Shown here one piece after another: positions 17,733 through 25,983 of a stretch of DNA of 64,000 nucleotides. Origin of the DNA: RHLJ01 sp048058975 (GTDB lineage: Bacteria > Bacteroidota > Rhodothermia > Balneolales > Balneolaceae). Where the stretch lies: the NCBI GenBank assembly GCA_048058975.1, contig JBLLNP010000010.1, positions 1 to 64,000 on the forward strand. Reading direction: 5' to 3'. Both the position numbers and the translations under genes were made by a program. How positions within the stretch are numbered: position 1 is the stretch's first letter; the number at the start of each line of letters is the position of its first letter. The notes below the pieces were generated by a model that was given only the letters and a program-made list of their open reading frames with translations, was not told where the DNA came from and searched no databases.

Positions 17733-17899
17733 AGAACTCATCAACTTCCTACCTGGATTCCGAATAATTTCAAGAGAAGCAATCTCATCTTATCCCTGAT
17801 TTGTTTGATTTCAAATGAAGAATCAATTTAGGAAATAAGAGTATTTCTCAATTACTGAATTAGCGGTATACTCGGGAAACATTCATTTATGAAGTATCC

Positions 17900-18328
17900 A
17901 TGAACTCTTTTAGACATCTATTTCTTTTTATTCTGTTATTATCAACTTCCGAAATACTTTTGGCTCAGCAAACCCCAAAAGTGAAACTCCCGGATGAATT
18001 ACAAAGAGTTCTAACTGATTATGAAACGCATTGGGAAAATAATGACGCAACAGCATTAGCGAATTTGTTTACCGAAGATGGGTTTATTCTCCGTCCCCGA
18101 AATACTCCAACAAGAGGTCGGGATCTTATTGAGGAAGCGTATCAAAATTCCGGAGGTGATCTTCGACTATCGGCCTTTGATTATCAAATAAATGGAGACC
18201 TTGGATACATTTTAGGTGGCTATACCTATGGTAACCGAACAGAAGATGTCGGTAAGTTTACTCTGGTCCTTAAAAAAGTAGACGGAGTTTGGTTCATTCA
18301 TTCGGATATGGACAATGGAAATAGCTAA
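17900..18328 (+). CDS. Secreted SnoaL/DUF4440-like (NTF2 fold) protein
   Basis: The protein has 142 residues with a signal peptide at about 1-22 (ILLLSTSEILLAQQ) and an NTF2-like domain: YETHWENNDATALANLFTEDGFILRPRNTPTRGRDLIEEA, then the strand pair GDLGYILGGYTYG and FTLVLKKVDGVWFIHSDM. This is the DUF4440/SgcJ-type small-molecule-binding fold. No enzyme activity can be assigned. It lies 40 nt upstream of the class III aminotransferase on the same strand and may share its transcript. Confidence 0.75.
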   Translation: MNSFRHLFLFILLLSTSEILLAQQTPKVKLPDELQRVLTDYETHWENNDATALANLFTEDGFILRPRNTPTRGRDLIEEAYQNSGGDLRLSAFDYQINGDLGYILGGYTYGNRTEDVGKFTLVLKKVDGVWFIHSDMDNGNS

Positions 18329-18368
18329 CTTCATCATTTAATAACTCAGTTCTGAATTTTCTTACTAT

Positions 18369-19538
18369 ATGGATCACGCACAACAGCTCGAGAAACAGCA
18401 TCACTTCCAGGTTTATAACCGATTTCCGGTAACTATCGACCGGGGCCTTGGAGCCAAAGTCTGGGATGTTAACGGAGTAGAGTATATCGACCTTTTGGCT
18501 GGAATAGCGGTAAATAATCTTGGTCATTCTCACCCTGCAATTGTTGAAGCCATCAAAGAACAGGCAGAGAAACTGCTTCATGTTTCCAATTTCTACTACA
18601 CTGAAGCACAAAGCGAATTCGTTGAGCGTCTTTCCTATCTCTCAGGATTGGAACGGGTTTTTCTTTGCAATAGTGGATTGGAGGCAATGGAGGGAACCCT
18701 GAAACTCGCCCGAAAATGGGGACAAGAACACGGTAAATCCGGAAATATTATTTCGCTTTCCAATGGTTTTCATGGTCGTTCACTGGCAAGCATCACGTTA
18801 AGCAAATCCAATTATCAGGAAGGCTTTGCTCCTCTCCCTTCGGGCTTTGTGCAATCTCCTTACAATGATTTTGAAGCACTCTTAGAAACCATTGATGATC
18901 AAACCATCGCAGTTGTTTTTGAACTGATTCAGGGGAATAGCGGAGTATATATAGCTGATAAAGAGTTCGTGCAAAAAGTGCGTACTCTGTGCGATGAACA
19001 AAATATTCTACTCATTATTGATGAAGTACAAACCGGGGTTGCCCGTACCGGTAAGTTTTGGTGTTTTGAGCATTATGGAATCAAGCCGGATATCATTGCC
19101 GCGGCAAAAGCACTGGCAGGAGGAATTCCGGTTGGAGCAATAATGGCTAAAGAAGAAGTGGCATCAGTTCTTGGACATGGAAATCACGGCACTACGTTTG
19201 GGGGAAATCCCTTTGCTTGTGCGGTAGGGAACGCTTGTCTTAAGACCATTCAAAAAGAAAATCTGGCGGAACAAGCAGTTGAAAAAGGCGAGTACATGAT
19301 GAACCAGATTCGCCAGAAAACTTCCGGAAACGACAAAGTTGTAGAAGTACGAGGAATGGGACTTATGATCGGCGTGGAACTATCGATTCCCGGACGACCT
19401 GTAATTGAGAAAATGTTTGAGCACAAAGTACTTTCAAACGCAGCAGGTGGAAACGTGCTACGAATAGTGCCTCCTTTGGTAATTACTCAACTGGAAATTG
19501 AGCAAGCCGTTGAAGTATTGGCTCTTTGTTTGAAATAG
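18369..19538 (+). CDS. argD: Class III aminotransferase, acetylornithine aminotransferase-like
   Basis: The 389 residues match the ArgD/RocD branch of PLP-dependent class III aminotransferases. The N-terminus has YIDLLAGIAVNNLGHSHPAI; the cofactor region LCNSGLEAMEGTLKLARK; the substrate/PLP motif IIDEVQTGVARTGKFW; and the Schiff-base lysine in AAAKALAGGIPVGA at about residue 244. The C-terminus GNVLRIVPPL is complete. ArgD transfers the amino group from N-acetylornithine to 2-oxoglutarate in arginine synthesis, but the NSGLEA form (family usual: NSGAEA) and lack of arg neighbours leave room for ornithine or another omega-amino acid as substrate. Confidence 0.78.
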   Translation: MDHAQQLEKQHHFQVYNRFPVTIDRGLGAKVWDVNGVEYIDLLAGIAVNNLGHSHPAIVEAIKEQAEKLLHVSNFYYTEAQSEFVERLSYLSGLERVFLCNSGLEAMEGTLKLARKWGQEHGKSGNIISLSNGFHGRSLASITLSKSNYQEGFAPLPSGFVQSPYNDFEALLETIDDQTIAVVFELIQGNSGVYIADKEFVQKVRTLCDEQNILLIIDEVQTGVARTGKFWCFEHYGIKPDIIAAAKALAGGIPVGAIMAKEEVASVLGHGNHGTTFGGNPFACAVGNACLKTIQKENLAEQAVEKGEYMMNQIRQKTSGNDKVVEVRGMGLMIGVELSIPGRPVIEKMFEHKVLSNAAGGNVLRIVPPLVITQLEIEQAVEVLALCLK

Positions 19539-19693
19539 AAAACTATTCCCATACTGTTTCATCAACCTTACTTTAGTAGTTGCGCCTGATTGCCAAATGA
19601 AACTTGAATAATGTAAATCTCCCTTGTTATACCAAAAGTACTCGCCAAGAAAGTTTGAATTTCGGAATTCATTTTCTCCACTAAATACCTGCT

Positions 19694-19730
19694 CTACTAC
19701 ATGAATATATATATTTATGATTTATAGTAG
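19694..19730. repeat. AT-rich hairpin between argD-like gene and a small ORF
   Basis: CTACTA at 19694-19699 pairs with TAGTAG at 19725-19730, and CATGAATATA (19700-19709) pairs with TATATTTATG (19710-19719) with one G-T mismatch; a 5-nt bulge lies on the right. It sits about 95 nt upstream of the small basic ORF. The rest of 19539-19825 shows nothing recognisable. Confidence 0.4.
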
Positions 19731-19825
19731 TTTATGCGTGAAATTATTGTACCATAGGTGATGGCTTAACTTCGTATTGGAACAACCTTTACTGTAAACC
19801 ATGCATTAACAAATTGGAGATATCC

Positions 19826-19954
19826 ATGTCAAAAGGAAAATCGGTAAAGAAGAACTCTGGTAAAACAGCACCGTCGAGAACCTTAAAAGAGAAAAGAGCT
19901 GCAAAAGCTGAAAAAAAGAATCCCAAAAAAGACTTTCTTGATAAAAAGACTTAG
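19826..19954 (+). CDS. Small Lys-rich protein, 42 residues
   Basis: The ATG at 19826 opens a 42-codon frame preceded by a GGAG-like ribosome-binding site (ATTGGAGATATCC) and followed within 3 nt by a good terminator, both of which support a real gene. The product begins MSKGKSVKKNSGKTAPSR and is mostly Lys, Ala and Ser with a charged helix (LKEKRAAKAEKK). No domain is recognised; similar tiny basic proteins occur in Bacteroidota without known function. Nucleic-acid binding would fit the charge, but that is only inference. Confidence 0.7.
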   Translation: MSKGKSVKKNSGKTAPSRTLKEKRAAKAEKKNPKKDFLDKKT

Positions 19955-19956
19955 GT

Positions 19957-19986
19957 AATAACCCGATAGCTTATCCTCGGGTTATT
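19957..19986 (+). terminator. Intrinsic terminator after the small basic ORF
   Basis: AATAACCCGA (19957-19966) pairs with TCGGGTTATT (19977-19986) around a 10-nt loop, followed by TCTTCCTC. It starts 3 nt after the small ORF's stop. Confidence 0.8.
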
Positions 19987-20034
19987 TCTTCCTCAATTCA
20001 GGTAAATTAACTTCAAGAACTCTTTACTTTGCCC

Positions 20035-20496
20035 TTACGAAGATCTATGCTCATGGAACACTTTAGCTACGATTTTCCAACCATCTTCAAATTTCAATAG
20101 AGAAAGGTAATCGGTATAAACATGCTTTCCTTCTCGATAAAGCTCCAGCTTTACCATAGCTGAGTTTCCGGTAATATCGACTGAAGAAAAAGTATGTTTC
20201 CACACATTTTTACTTGGATCAAAATCTGCACGTTCTTTGGTCGATTTTGTATTTGCTATCCAATTTGCAATCGGGTACCTACGTATCTCCCCATTTCTTC
20301 CTGGAGAGAAAATGGCGAAATCTTTGTGAAAAGACTTTGCCATCTCTTCAGGATTAAGTTCATTAAAAGCGCCATGTACGTAGCCCTTTAAGATAACTTC
20401 CTTTATTGCTTCTTCTTCATTATCGAACTTTAAAGTGTTAACTGTAAAACTTACAAGTAGCAGTGCCACAAAAACCGATGGTAGGATTTTTTTCAT
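20035..20496 (-). CDS. Exported lumazine-binding-like (NTF2 fold) protein
   Basis: This 153-residue protein has a short signal peptide (about 1-20, VFVALLLVSFTVN) and the 'putative lumazine-binding' NTF2-like fold: EEAIKEVILKGYVHGAFNELNPEEMAKSFHKDFAIFSPG, then DITGNSAMVKLEL and YTDYLSLLKFEDGWKIVAKVFHEH. The end matches the family's closing strand. Relatives are annotated as NTF2-family proteins of unknown ligand. It follows the CarboxypepD_reg-like gene by 80 nt on the same strand. Confidence 0.75.
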   Translation of the reverse strand: MKKILPSVFVALLLVSFTVNTLKFDNEEEAIKEVILKGYVHGAFNELNPEEMAKSFHKDFAIFSPGRNGEIRRYPIANWIANTKSTKERADFDPSKNVWKHTFSSVDITGNSAMVKLELYREGKHVYTDYLSLLKFEDGWKIVAKVFHEHRSS

Positions 20497-20576
20497 GATT
20501 GACCTTGTTAGGTGTTTCTATTTAAGCTGATCAAATGTATAAGTATTGCTCCTACTAATCAAATAGTAGGAGCATT

Positions 20577-21416
20577 TTATTTACCTAACTCCCTCCCCAT
20601 TATATAAAAACCAATCTGATAGTAAATCATATCTACCTTTTCGTAAGGCGATAAGCTGGTGTGCTTCATATAGAGATTGGCTTTGCGTTTTCCACGTACT
20701 TGTTTTCCTCTGAACATCATCCCACTTTTTTCTTCCTCATTTATTGCTTCGATATATTCCAGAGAAAGCATGACTTCTCCCTCTACTACCACATCGTATT
20801 CGTCCAAGTCTATAGAAAATGTTCCTTTTTCTTGGGCTCCTAAAATGAGTACATTTTCTTTTAAATAATTCTCTCCAACTTCGCCATTCTCTACCTTATA
20901 TAAATTAAGTCGATATCGCATACTGTCAGACCCGGTAAAATTTACCGCAAAATGAGCACTTTCAATCAAAGTTCGGTTTTCAAACTTAATCAAGGCTCCC
21001 ATTTCAGTACCAAGCTCGGTACTTCCATATCCAATACTTCCTCCTTTATTTTTTAGCTTATAGCCAAATACTTTAAGCTTACCTAAAGACTCCGCCTCAA
21101 CTCTTATCTCTTCTCCAACAATTATTTGAGGCTCCATATAAACATTTGGAATCTTTATTAAATCATTAATCGAGATTCTTCTTGCCTTATACCCAATAGA
21201 AGAAAAAGTAACGCTATCAGATGCGGAATTATAAGCCAGTTTAAAGTCCCCTTCGAAAGAGCTTACAGTACCTTTTCTTAACTCTATAATACCAATATTG
21301 ACGTACGGAATAGGCTCGGAAGTTATAGAATTCAAGACCTTCGCTTCAATAAAAGATTGAGCTTTAAGAGGATTCAGGAATAAAAGAAACAACAGGAAAG
21401 AAAAGAAGTATTTCAT
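20577..21416 (-). CDS. Secreted carboxypeptidase-regulatory-like domain protein
   Basis: The 279 residues start with a signal peptide (about 1-19, LLFLLFLNPLKAQ), then a CarboxypepD_reg-like beta-sandwich: EAKVLNSITSEPIPYVNIGI, GTVSSFEGDFKLAY, and DSVTFSSIGYKARRISI, as in the N-terminal plugs of Bacteroidota surface proteins. The remaining ~180 residues form a second beta-rich region ending with a helix-free tail (KVDMIYYQIGFYIMGREL). In this class the protein is thought to be periplasmic or surface bound; no TonB barrel follows, so it is a stand-alone version. Confidence 0.75.
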   Translation of the reverse strand: MKYFFSFLLFLLFLNPLKAQSFIEAKVLNSITSEPIPYVNIGIIELRKGTVSSFEGDFKLAYNSASDSVTFSSIGYKARRISINDLIKIPNVYMEPQIIVGEEIRVEAESLGKLKVFGYKLKNKGGSIGYGSTELGTEMGALIKFENRTLIESAHFAVNFTGSDSMRYRLNLYKVENGEVGENYLKENVLILGAQEKGTFSIDLDEYDVVVEGEVMLSLEYIEAINEEEKSGMMFRGKQVRGKRKANLYMKHTSLSPYEKVDMIYYQIGFYIMGRELGK

Positions 21417-21609
21417 TAAAACTTTTAGATAAATTCTGCACTCTGTACCTCATGTCGAATTAAAAGTTACAGGATTACCTTTTTCTTCTATAGCATAAAG
21501 CATCCTCCCGTAGTACAATTTTCCGGTTTGGCTCACGAACTTCTGTTTTAAAGGCATTTTTTTAGGCCCAGCCTTTGATAGTGTTCCATTGCAGAGTTAT
21601 AAAGCGAGG

Positions 21610-22626
21610 TTAAAAAAAATTTTTGATCACCAATAAAACATTATCCAGTTCCTGATCCCCAATTTGAAAATGAAAGGTTGCCCGGATGGTATTAGGACCA
21701 AATGGAACGAAACGAATTCCTTGTTCCTCAAATCGTGCAATAACCGCATTAGCGTCTTCATTAAGCGTGTCGAATAACACAATGTTTGTTTCTACCGAAT
21801 CCAGATTAATGGAAAAAGCCGAACAGTTTGAAATTGCTTCTGCAAACTCTCTGGCTCTTCGGTGATCGTCTTTCATCAACCCCAAGTGATTATCCAGCGC
21901 GTATTCAGCAGCGGCGGCAAGCAGCCCAATCTGGCGCATCCCTCCTCCCCACATTTTACGGTATCGGCGAGCTTTGGCAATATTTTCTTTAGCTGAAAGC
22001 AACATCGAACCAACAGGTGCTCCCAGCCCTTTACTAAAGCAAACCGAGATCGTATCAGCTATTTTGCTAAAAAATTCCGGCTCAATCCCTGTAGCTGTCA
22101 TCGCATTCCAGATACGTGCTCCATCCAGATGCACATTCAGGTTATGATGATCCGCAAAGTATTTGATCGCAGACAGTTCTTCTTTTGAGTAGCAAACTCC
22201 CCCACCTTTATTGGTGGAATTCTCAAGACAAATCACTTTCGTCTTCGCTTCCCAGTCAAAGGCTCCTTTCACCTGATGTTCTAAATGAACGACACTTAAT
22301 TTTCCTTGTTTACCTTTTAAAGGTTTTATCTGAAGACCTGATAGGAAAGCAGCTCCTCCTGTCTCATAGTTATAAATGTGCCCGTTCTCATCAATCAGAA
22401 TTTCGTCTCCGGGTTCTGTCAAAATTTTTAATCCCAGTTGGTTAGACATCACTCCACTAGGCACGAACAGGCCCGCTTCCATCCCAAATAAAGCAGCTAC
22501 TTTTTTCTGAAATGCGTTAACCGTTGGATCCTCTCCGAATACATCATCTCCAACCTCGGCGGTTAGCATCACGTCAAGCATCCCTTTGGTTGGTTTGGTT
22601 ACAGTATCACTTCGTAAATCAATCAT
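21610..22626 (-). CDS. ltaE: Low-specificity L-threonine aldolase
   Basis: LtaE is a PLP enzyme that splits L-threonine or allo-threonine to glycine and acetaldehyde. Starting at the ATG at 22626 gives 338 residues beginning IDLRSDTVTKPT, the family's N-terminus; the seven upstream codons from a TTG are therefore left out. Motifs: GDDVFGEDPTVN, LFVPSGVMSNQ, the PLP aspartate in VHLDGARIWNA, and the Schiff-base lysine in SVCFSKGLGAPVGS. The gene is divergent from a nitrilase with about 70 bp between starts. Confidence 0.92.
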   Translation of the reverse strand: MIDLRSDTVTKPTKGMLDVMLTAEVGDDVFGEDPTVNAFQKKVAALFGMEAGLFVPSGVMSNQLGLKILTEPGDEILIDENGHIYNYETGGAAFLSGLQIKPLKGKQGKLSVVHLEHQVKGAFDWEAKTKVICLENSTNKGGGVCYSKEELSAIKYFADHHNLNVHLDGARIWNAMTATGIEPEFFSKIADTISVCFSKGLGAPVGSMLLSAKENIAKARRYRKMWGGGMRQIGLLAAAAEYALDNHLGLMKDDHRRAREFAEAISNCSAFSINLDSVETNIVLFDTLNEDANAVIARFEEQGIRFVPFGPNTIRATFHFQIGDQELDNVLLVIKNFF

Positions 22627-22696
22627 ATTTTTACTTTGCTTTTTCAAAGGGATGGAATATACTGATTCAATTACGAGTTGAAATAATTATTCTGTT

Positions 22697-23677
22697 TTGA
22701 ATCAATCCTATCGGGTCGCTGTAGTTCAGCATCCTCCTGTTTTTCTGAATCTGCCAGAAAGTGTTTCTCTTGCTGGACGCTACACAGAAGAGGCTGTTGA
22801 GCAAGGTGCCAAACTTATTGTCTTCCCAGAAACCTGGTTACCGGGCTATCCAGTCTGGCTGGATTATGCTCCGAATGTAGGTATATGGGATCATCCCCCG
22901 GCTAAAGCGTTATTTAAAATTCTTGTTGAAAACTCCATTTCTATCGGCGATCAATATTTTAAAAGACTTCAGAATTTAGCAGTAGAACAGGATTGTATTA
23001 TTGCAATGGGAGCTCATGAAAAACTTGGGCGAACTCTTTATAATACCATCTTCTATTTTAAGCAAGATGGAAGCTTCGATCTCCATCGAAAATTGATTCC
23101 AACTTATACCGAAAGGTTGATATGGGGAATGGGTGACGGAAGTACACTCGCCGTTATCGAAGATGAAGAAGTTAAAATAGGTGGATTGATTTGCTGGGAG
23201 CACTGGATGCCTCTTGCACGCGCTGCTATGCATCAAAAAGGAGAACATATACATATCGCCCAATGGCCTATGGTTAAAGACCTTCACCAAATAGCCAGCC
23301 GGCAATACGCATTCGAAGCACAGTGTTATGTGGTGGCTGCGGGCTGTACACTTACAAAGAGACATATGATTGAAGGGATCAAATCGGTTATTTCTCAGGA
23401 ACATGATAAAACCGCCTTAGAACTCATTGAAAGCATTCCTGTTGAGAATGACGAGTTTGTTTTGAAAGGAGGAAGTGCCATCATACGCCCTGATACTTCC
23501 TTCCTGACCGAACCATTGCATTGTAAAAACGCAATTATCTACGAAAATTTACCGATAAGTGAACTTTCGAAAGGAAATTTGTTTTTAGACACTAACGGAC
23601 ATTACTCAAGGCCGGATGTGTTCCAGCTTTCTGTGGATACACGGCCAAAAACCAATGTAACTTTTGAGTACGAATAA
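22697..23677 (+). CDS. Nitrilase-family carbon-nitrogen hydrolase
   Basis: The 326 residues start from a TTG. The catalytic triad is visible: Glu in VFPETWLPGYP (about 48), Lys in LHRKLIPTYTERLIWG (about 132) and Cys in GGLICWEHWMPL (about 166). WEHWMPL and the early PGYP motif point to the true nitrilase/cyanide-dihydratase branch rather than amidases. Such enzymes hydrolyse nitriles to carboxylic acids in the cytoplasm. Its last codons overlap the TTG start of crtY by 14 nt, an unusual translational coupling to a carotenoid gene. The real substrate is unknown. Confidence 0.85.
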   Translation: MNQSYRVAVVQHPPVFLNLPESVSLAGRYTEEAVEQGAKLIVFPETWLPGYPVWLDYAPNVGIWDHPPAKALFKILVENSISIGDQYFKRLQNLAVEQDCIIAMGAHEKLGRTLYNTIFYFKQDGSFDLHRKLIPTYTERLIWGMGDGSTLAVIEDEEVKIGGLICWEHWMPLARAAMHQKGEHIHIAQWPMVKDLHQIASRQYAFEAQCYVVAAGCTLTKRHMIEGIKSVISQEHDKTALELIESIPVENDEFVLKGGSAIIRPDTSFLTEPLHCKNAIIYENLPISELSKGNLFLDTNGHYSRPDVFQLSVDTRPKTNVTFEYE

Positions 23678-24830
23678 ATACGATATCATTATTGCGGGGG
23701 GTGGACTTTCGGGACTCAGTCTTGCTTGGAAATTGGCAAAAGGCGGGTACAAAGGTGAGGTATTAGTAGTTGATTCTACATTTGCTCCCCAGAATAACAA
23801 AACATGGTGTTTCTGGGATAAAGCCGATCCCCCTTTTCAGGAAATCATTTTTAAAAAATGGAATAAATCGTTTTTCTCAGCTCTCGATTTCGAAGGTTTT
23901 CTTTACATGAACAAATACAGTTATTACTGCATCCGGCAAAGTGATTTTAAAGAATTTGTTCTAACGGAACTTCAGAAACATAAAAACTTCGATCTTTTGG
24001 AAGAGAACGTACTGGATTTCTCCTCCAATAAGAACAAAGCTGCGCTGGTTACAAAAAACAGTGATACCTATTTAGCGGATTATATCTTCCAAAGTATTTT
24101 TAAACCGGTTGCTGGCGAAAAATCTGAACCTAAATACCCTTTAATTCAACATTTTCTGGGTTACGAAATCAAAACGAATTTTCCGGTTTTTGATCCTGCT
24201 ACTCTCACTCTTATGGATTTTGATGAGGAGTTCGAAAATGGCACCGCCTTCATTTATGTACTTCCTTTCAAAAGTAACAGAGCCCTCATAGAATTCACTG
24301 TGTTTTCTAAACAACCACTTGAAAAGAAGAAAGAATACCGGGAAAAAATTCGCTCTTATCTGAAAGAAAAATACAATCTGGATAAAGAAGACTTCGAAAT
24401 TAAGCGTAAAGAGTACGGGGAAATTCCGATGGATGATCGCAATTACCCTGCTACCTATTCTAATAAAGTGGTTAATATTGGTACGGTCGGCGGATTTACT
24501 AAACCTTCAACAGGATACACCTTCAAACGTGTCCAAAATTATATCGATGATCTGGCCGAATCGTTAATCAAAGGAAAAGAACCAATTCTGCCAACCAGAT
24601 CAGAATTCCGTTATCGCTACTACGATCTTCTTATTTTGCATATCCTTTATAATTCAAGCGAAGATTCAATTAGGGTATTCAGGGATCTTTTTAAGAATAA
24701 TCCTGTTGATAACATCTTCGATTTCCTGTCCGAAAACACTTCTTTCCTTGAGGATCTGAAAATTATGAGTAGTGTACCTTATGTTCCTTTTTTTAAAGCT
24801 ATAGGAAGAAACCTGGGTTCAATTAGCTAG
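23664..24830 (+). CDS. crtY: Lycopene cyclase
   Basis: CrtY-type enzymes close the ends of lycopene to make beta-carotene. The 388 residues show the FAD/NAD-binding GGGLSGLSLAWKLA motif near the N-terminus, KTWCFWDKADPPF, then FQSIFKPV, the QHFLGYEI block, FDEEFENGTAFIYVLPF and GTVGGFTKPSTGYTFKR, all features of flavin-dependent lycopene cyclases. Start is TTG at 23664, inside the end of the nitrilase frame; no later Met is near the Rossmann motif. No other crt genes lie in the window. The enzyme suggests the host is carotenoid-pigmented. Confidence 0.9.
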   Translation: MSTNKYDIIIAGGGLSGLSLAWKLAKGGYKGEVLVVDSTFAPQNNKTWCFWDKADPPFQEIIFKKWNKSFFSALDFEGFLYMNKYSYYCIRQSDFKEFVLTELQKHKNFDLLEENVLDFSSNKNKAALVTKNSDTYLADYIFQSIFKPVAGEKSEPKYPLIQHFLGYEIKTNFPVFDPATLTLMDFDEEFENGTAFIYVLPFKSNRALIEFTVFSKQPLEKKKEYREKIRSYLKEKYNLDKEDFEIKRKEYGEIPMDDRNYPATYSNKVVNIGTVGGFTKPSTGYTFKRVQNYIDDLAESLIKGKEPILPTRSEFRYRYYDLLILHILYNSSEDSIRVFRDLFKNNPVDNIFDFLSENTSFLEDLKIMSSVPYVPFFKAIGRNLGSIS

Positions 24831-24889
24831 TATTGTCCCTTTTCTGTATTCTGACTTGTTATTATTCGAAGTAAAACAATCTCTCATTT

Positions 24890-25237
24890 ATGGCATATAA
24901 TGAATTCCTCGCTGAACGGATCCAAACAGTATTGAATAAGAAAAACATTGAGTTTGAAGAAAAGAAAATGTTCGGTGGTTTATGTTTTCTTGTGAATGAT
25001 AAAATGTGTATTGGGATCATAAAAGATAATTTTATGGCTCGGATTGATCCCGAAATTGAACAGGACGCTCTTTCAAGAAAAGGTGCCCGACCTATGGATT
25101 TTACAAAAAAACCAATGAAGGGATATCTTTATGTGAGCCCAGAAGGTGTTGACAGAGAAGACGATCTGGAATACTGGATTGATTTGTGCCTCGAGTTCAA
25201 TCCAAAGGCTGCATCAAGTAAAAAGAAAAAGAAGTAG
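24890..25237 (+). CDS. TfoX N-terminal domain protein
   Basis: This 115-residue protein is a stand-alone TfoX/Sxy N-terminal domain: KKMFGGLCFLVNDKMCIGI, then FMARIDPE, ARPMDFTKKPMKGYLYVSPEGV, and a final helix with a poly-Lys tail (SSKKKKK). In gamma-proteobacteria the full TfoX controls competence; single-domain copies in Bacteroidota have no established role. The gene stands alone upstream of the Cys-rich ORF, 64 nt away. Confidence 0.82.
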   Translation: MAYNEFLAERIQTVLNKKNIEFEEKKMFGGLCFLVNDKMCIGIIKDNFMARIDPEIEQDALSRKGARPMDFTKKPMKGYLYVSPEGVDREDDLEYWIDLCLEFNPKAASSKKKKK

Positions 25238-25301
25238 TTTTTTTGAATCCTTTTGCGGTTATTTGCATCTACATGATGAACATTAAACAAATCATCTTGC
25301 T

Positions 25302-25427
25302 ATGAGTACCAAAGGAAAATGTGAATGTACCAATTGTGAGTGTACAAACTGCGATTGCGTAAATTGTAAATCTAACAATTGCACATGCGAAAACTGTGAT
25401 TGTTCTAAATGTGATTGCTGCAACTAA
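25302..25427 (+). CDS. Metallothionein-like Cys-rich miniprotein (41 residues, 14 Cys)
   Basis: The ATG at 25302 gives a 41-residue protein, MSTKGKCECTNCECTNCDC at the N-terminus and ending CDCSKCDCCN. Cysteines occupy positions 7, 9, 12, 14, 17, 19, 22, 27, 29, 32, 34, 37, 39 and 40, in alternating CxC and CxxC spacing, with no aromatic residues. That is the composition of a metallothionein, although the pattern differs from the SmtA/BmtA type (which has His and an aromatic residue). Metal binding (Zn, Cu, Cd) is inferred. The stop is 4 nt before the ATG of an ECF sigma factor whose tail is also Cys-rich, so the two are likely translated from one transcript. It is too short for ordinary ORF cut-offs. 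Confidence 0.8.
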   Translation: MSTKGKCECTNCECTNCDCVNCKSNNCTCENCDCSKCDCCN

Positions 25428-25431
25428 CAAA

Positions 25432-25983
25432 ATGAAGCAAGACACACAACAAATCTGGGATTCCTTCAAGGAATCCCTCTTTTATTTTATTCTTAAGAGA
25501 GTGAAGGATGAGGATGTATCATGGGATATCCTTCAAGAGGTGTTCATTAAAATTCACTTGAATCTCCATCAAGTAAAAGACCCTTCTAAAATACATTCCT
25601 GGGCATTTCAAATTACCCGTAACCAAGTTGCAGAACATTTCAGGAAAACCACAAATATGGTTGCTCTTGATGCGTTGGATCAGGAATATTTATCAGATGA
25701 AATCGGAGCAGATGAAACCAATCTCTGTTGTTTTGAGCATCTAATTAATGAACTGCCACAAAAGTATAGCGACGTCCTTACCCTGATTAATGTACAAGGG
25801 AAAAAGCAAAAGGAAGCTGCTAATGAACTCAGCCTTAGTCTTTCGAATTTAAAAACAAGAGTATACCGTGCCAAGGAGTTGCTTAAGCAAAAGTTCATCG
25901 ACTGCTGCCGGTTTACCCTGAATAATAAAGGTTTGCTTGTGGGTGAGCAAGATTGCCAGCGATGCAGTTGTGCTAGCTGCTGA
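25432..25983 (+). CDS. ECF sigma factor, SigZ-like, with Cys-rich C-terminal tail
   Basis: The 183-residue form starting at the ATG at 25432 begins MKQDTQQIWDSF, as SigZ-type ECF sigmas do; a longer in-frame start would overlap the Cys-rich ORF. Region 2 covers about 5-75 (FILKRVKDEDVSWDILQEVFIKIHLNL, IHSWAFQITRNQVAEHFRK) and region 4 about 105-160 (LPQKYSDVLTLINVQGKKQKEAANELSLSLSNLKTRVYRAKELLKQKF). The tail has DCC and ends DCQRCSCASC, a likely metal- or redox-sensing site. No anti-sigma gene is adjacent. The last 11 bp overlap the convergent rsmE gene. It presumably responds to metal or thiol stress and may drive the upstream miniprotein. Confidence 0.85.
   Translation: MKQDTQQIWDSFKESLFYFILKRVKDEDVSWDILQEVFIKIHLNLHQVKDPSKIHSWAFQITRNQVAEHFRKTTNMVALDALDQEYLSDEIGADETNLCCFEHLINELPQKYSDVLTLINVQGKKQKEAANELSLSLSNLKTRVYRAKELLKQKFIDCCRFTLNNKGLLVGEQDCQRCSCASC

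Noticed and set aside
22976..23404. 142-residue minus-strand frame
   Set aside because: It is antisense to the nitrilase, whose catalytic motifs fix the plus strand as coding.
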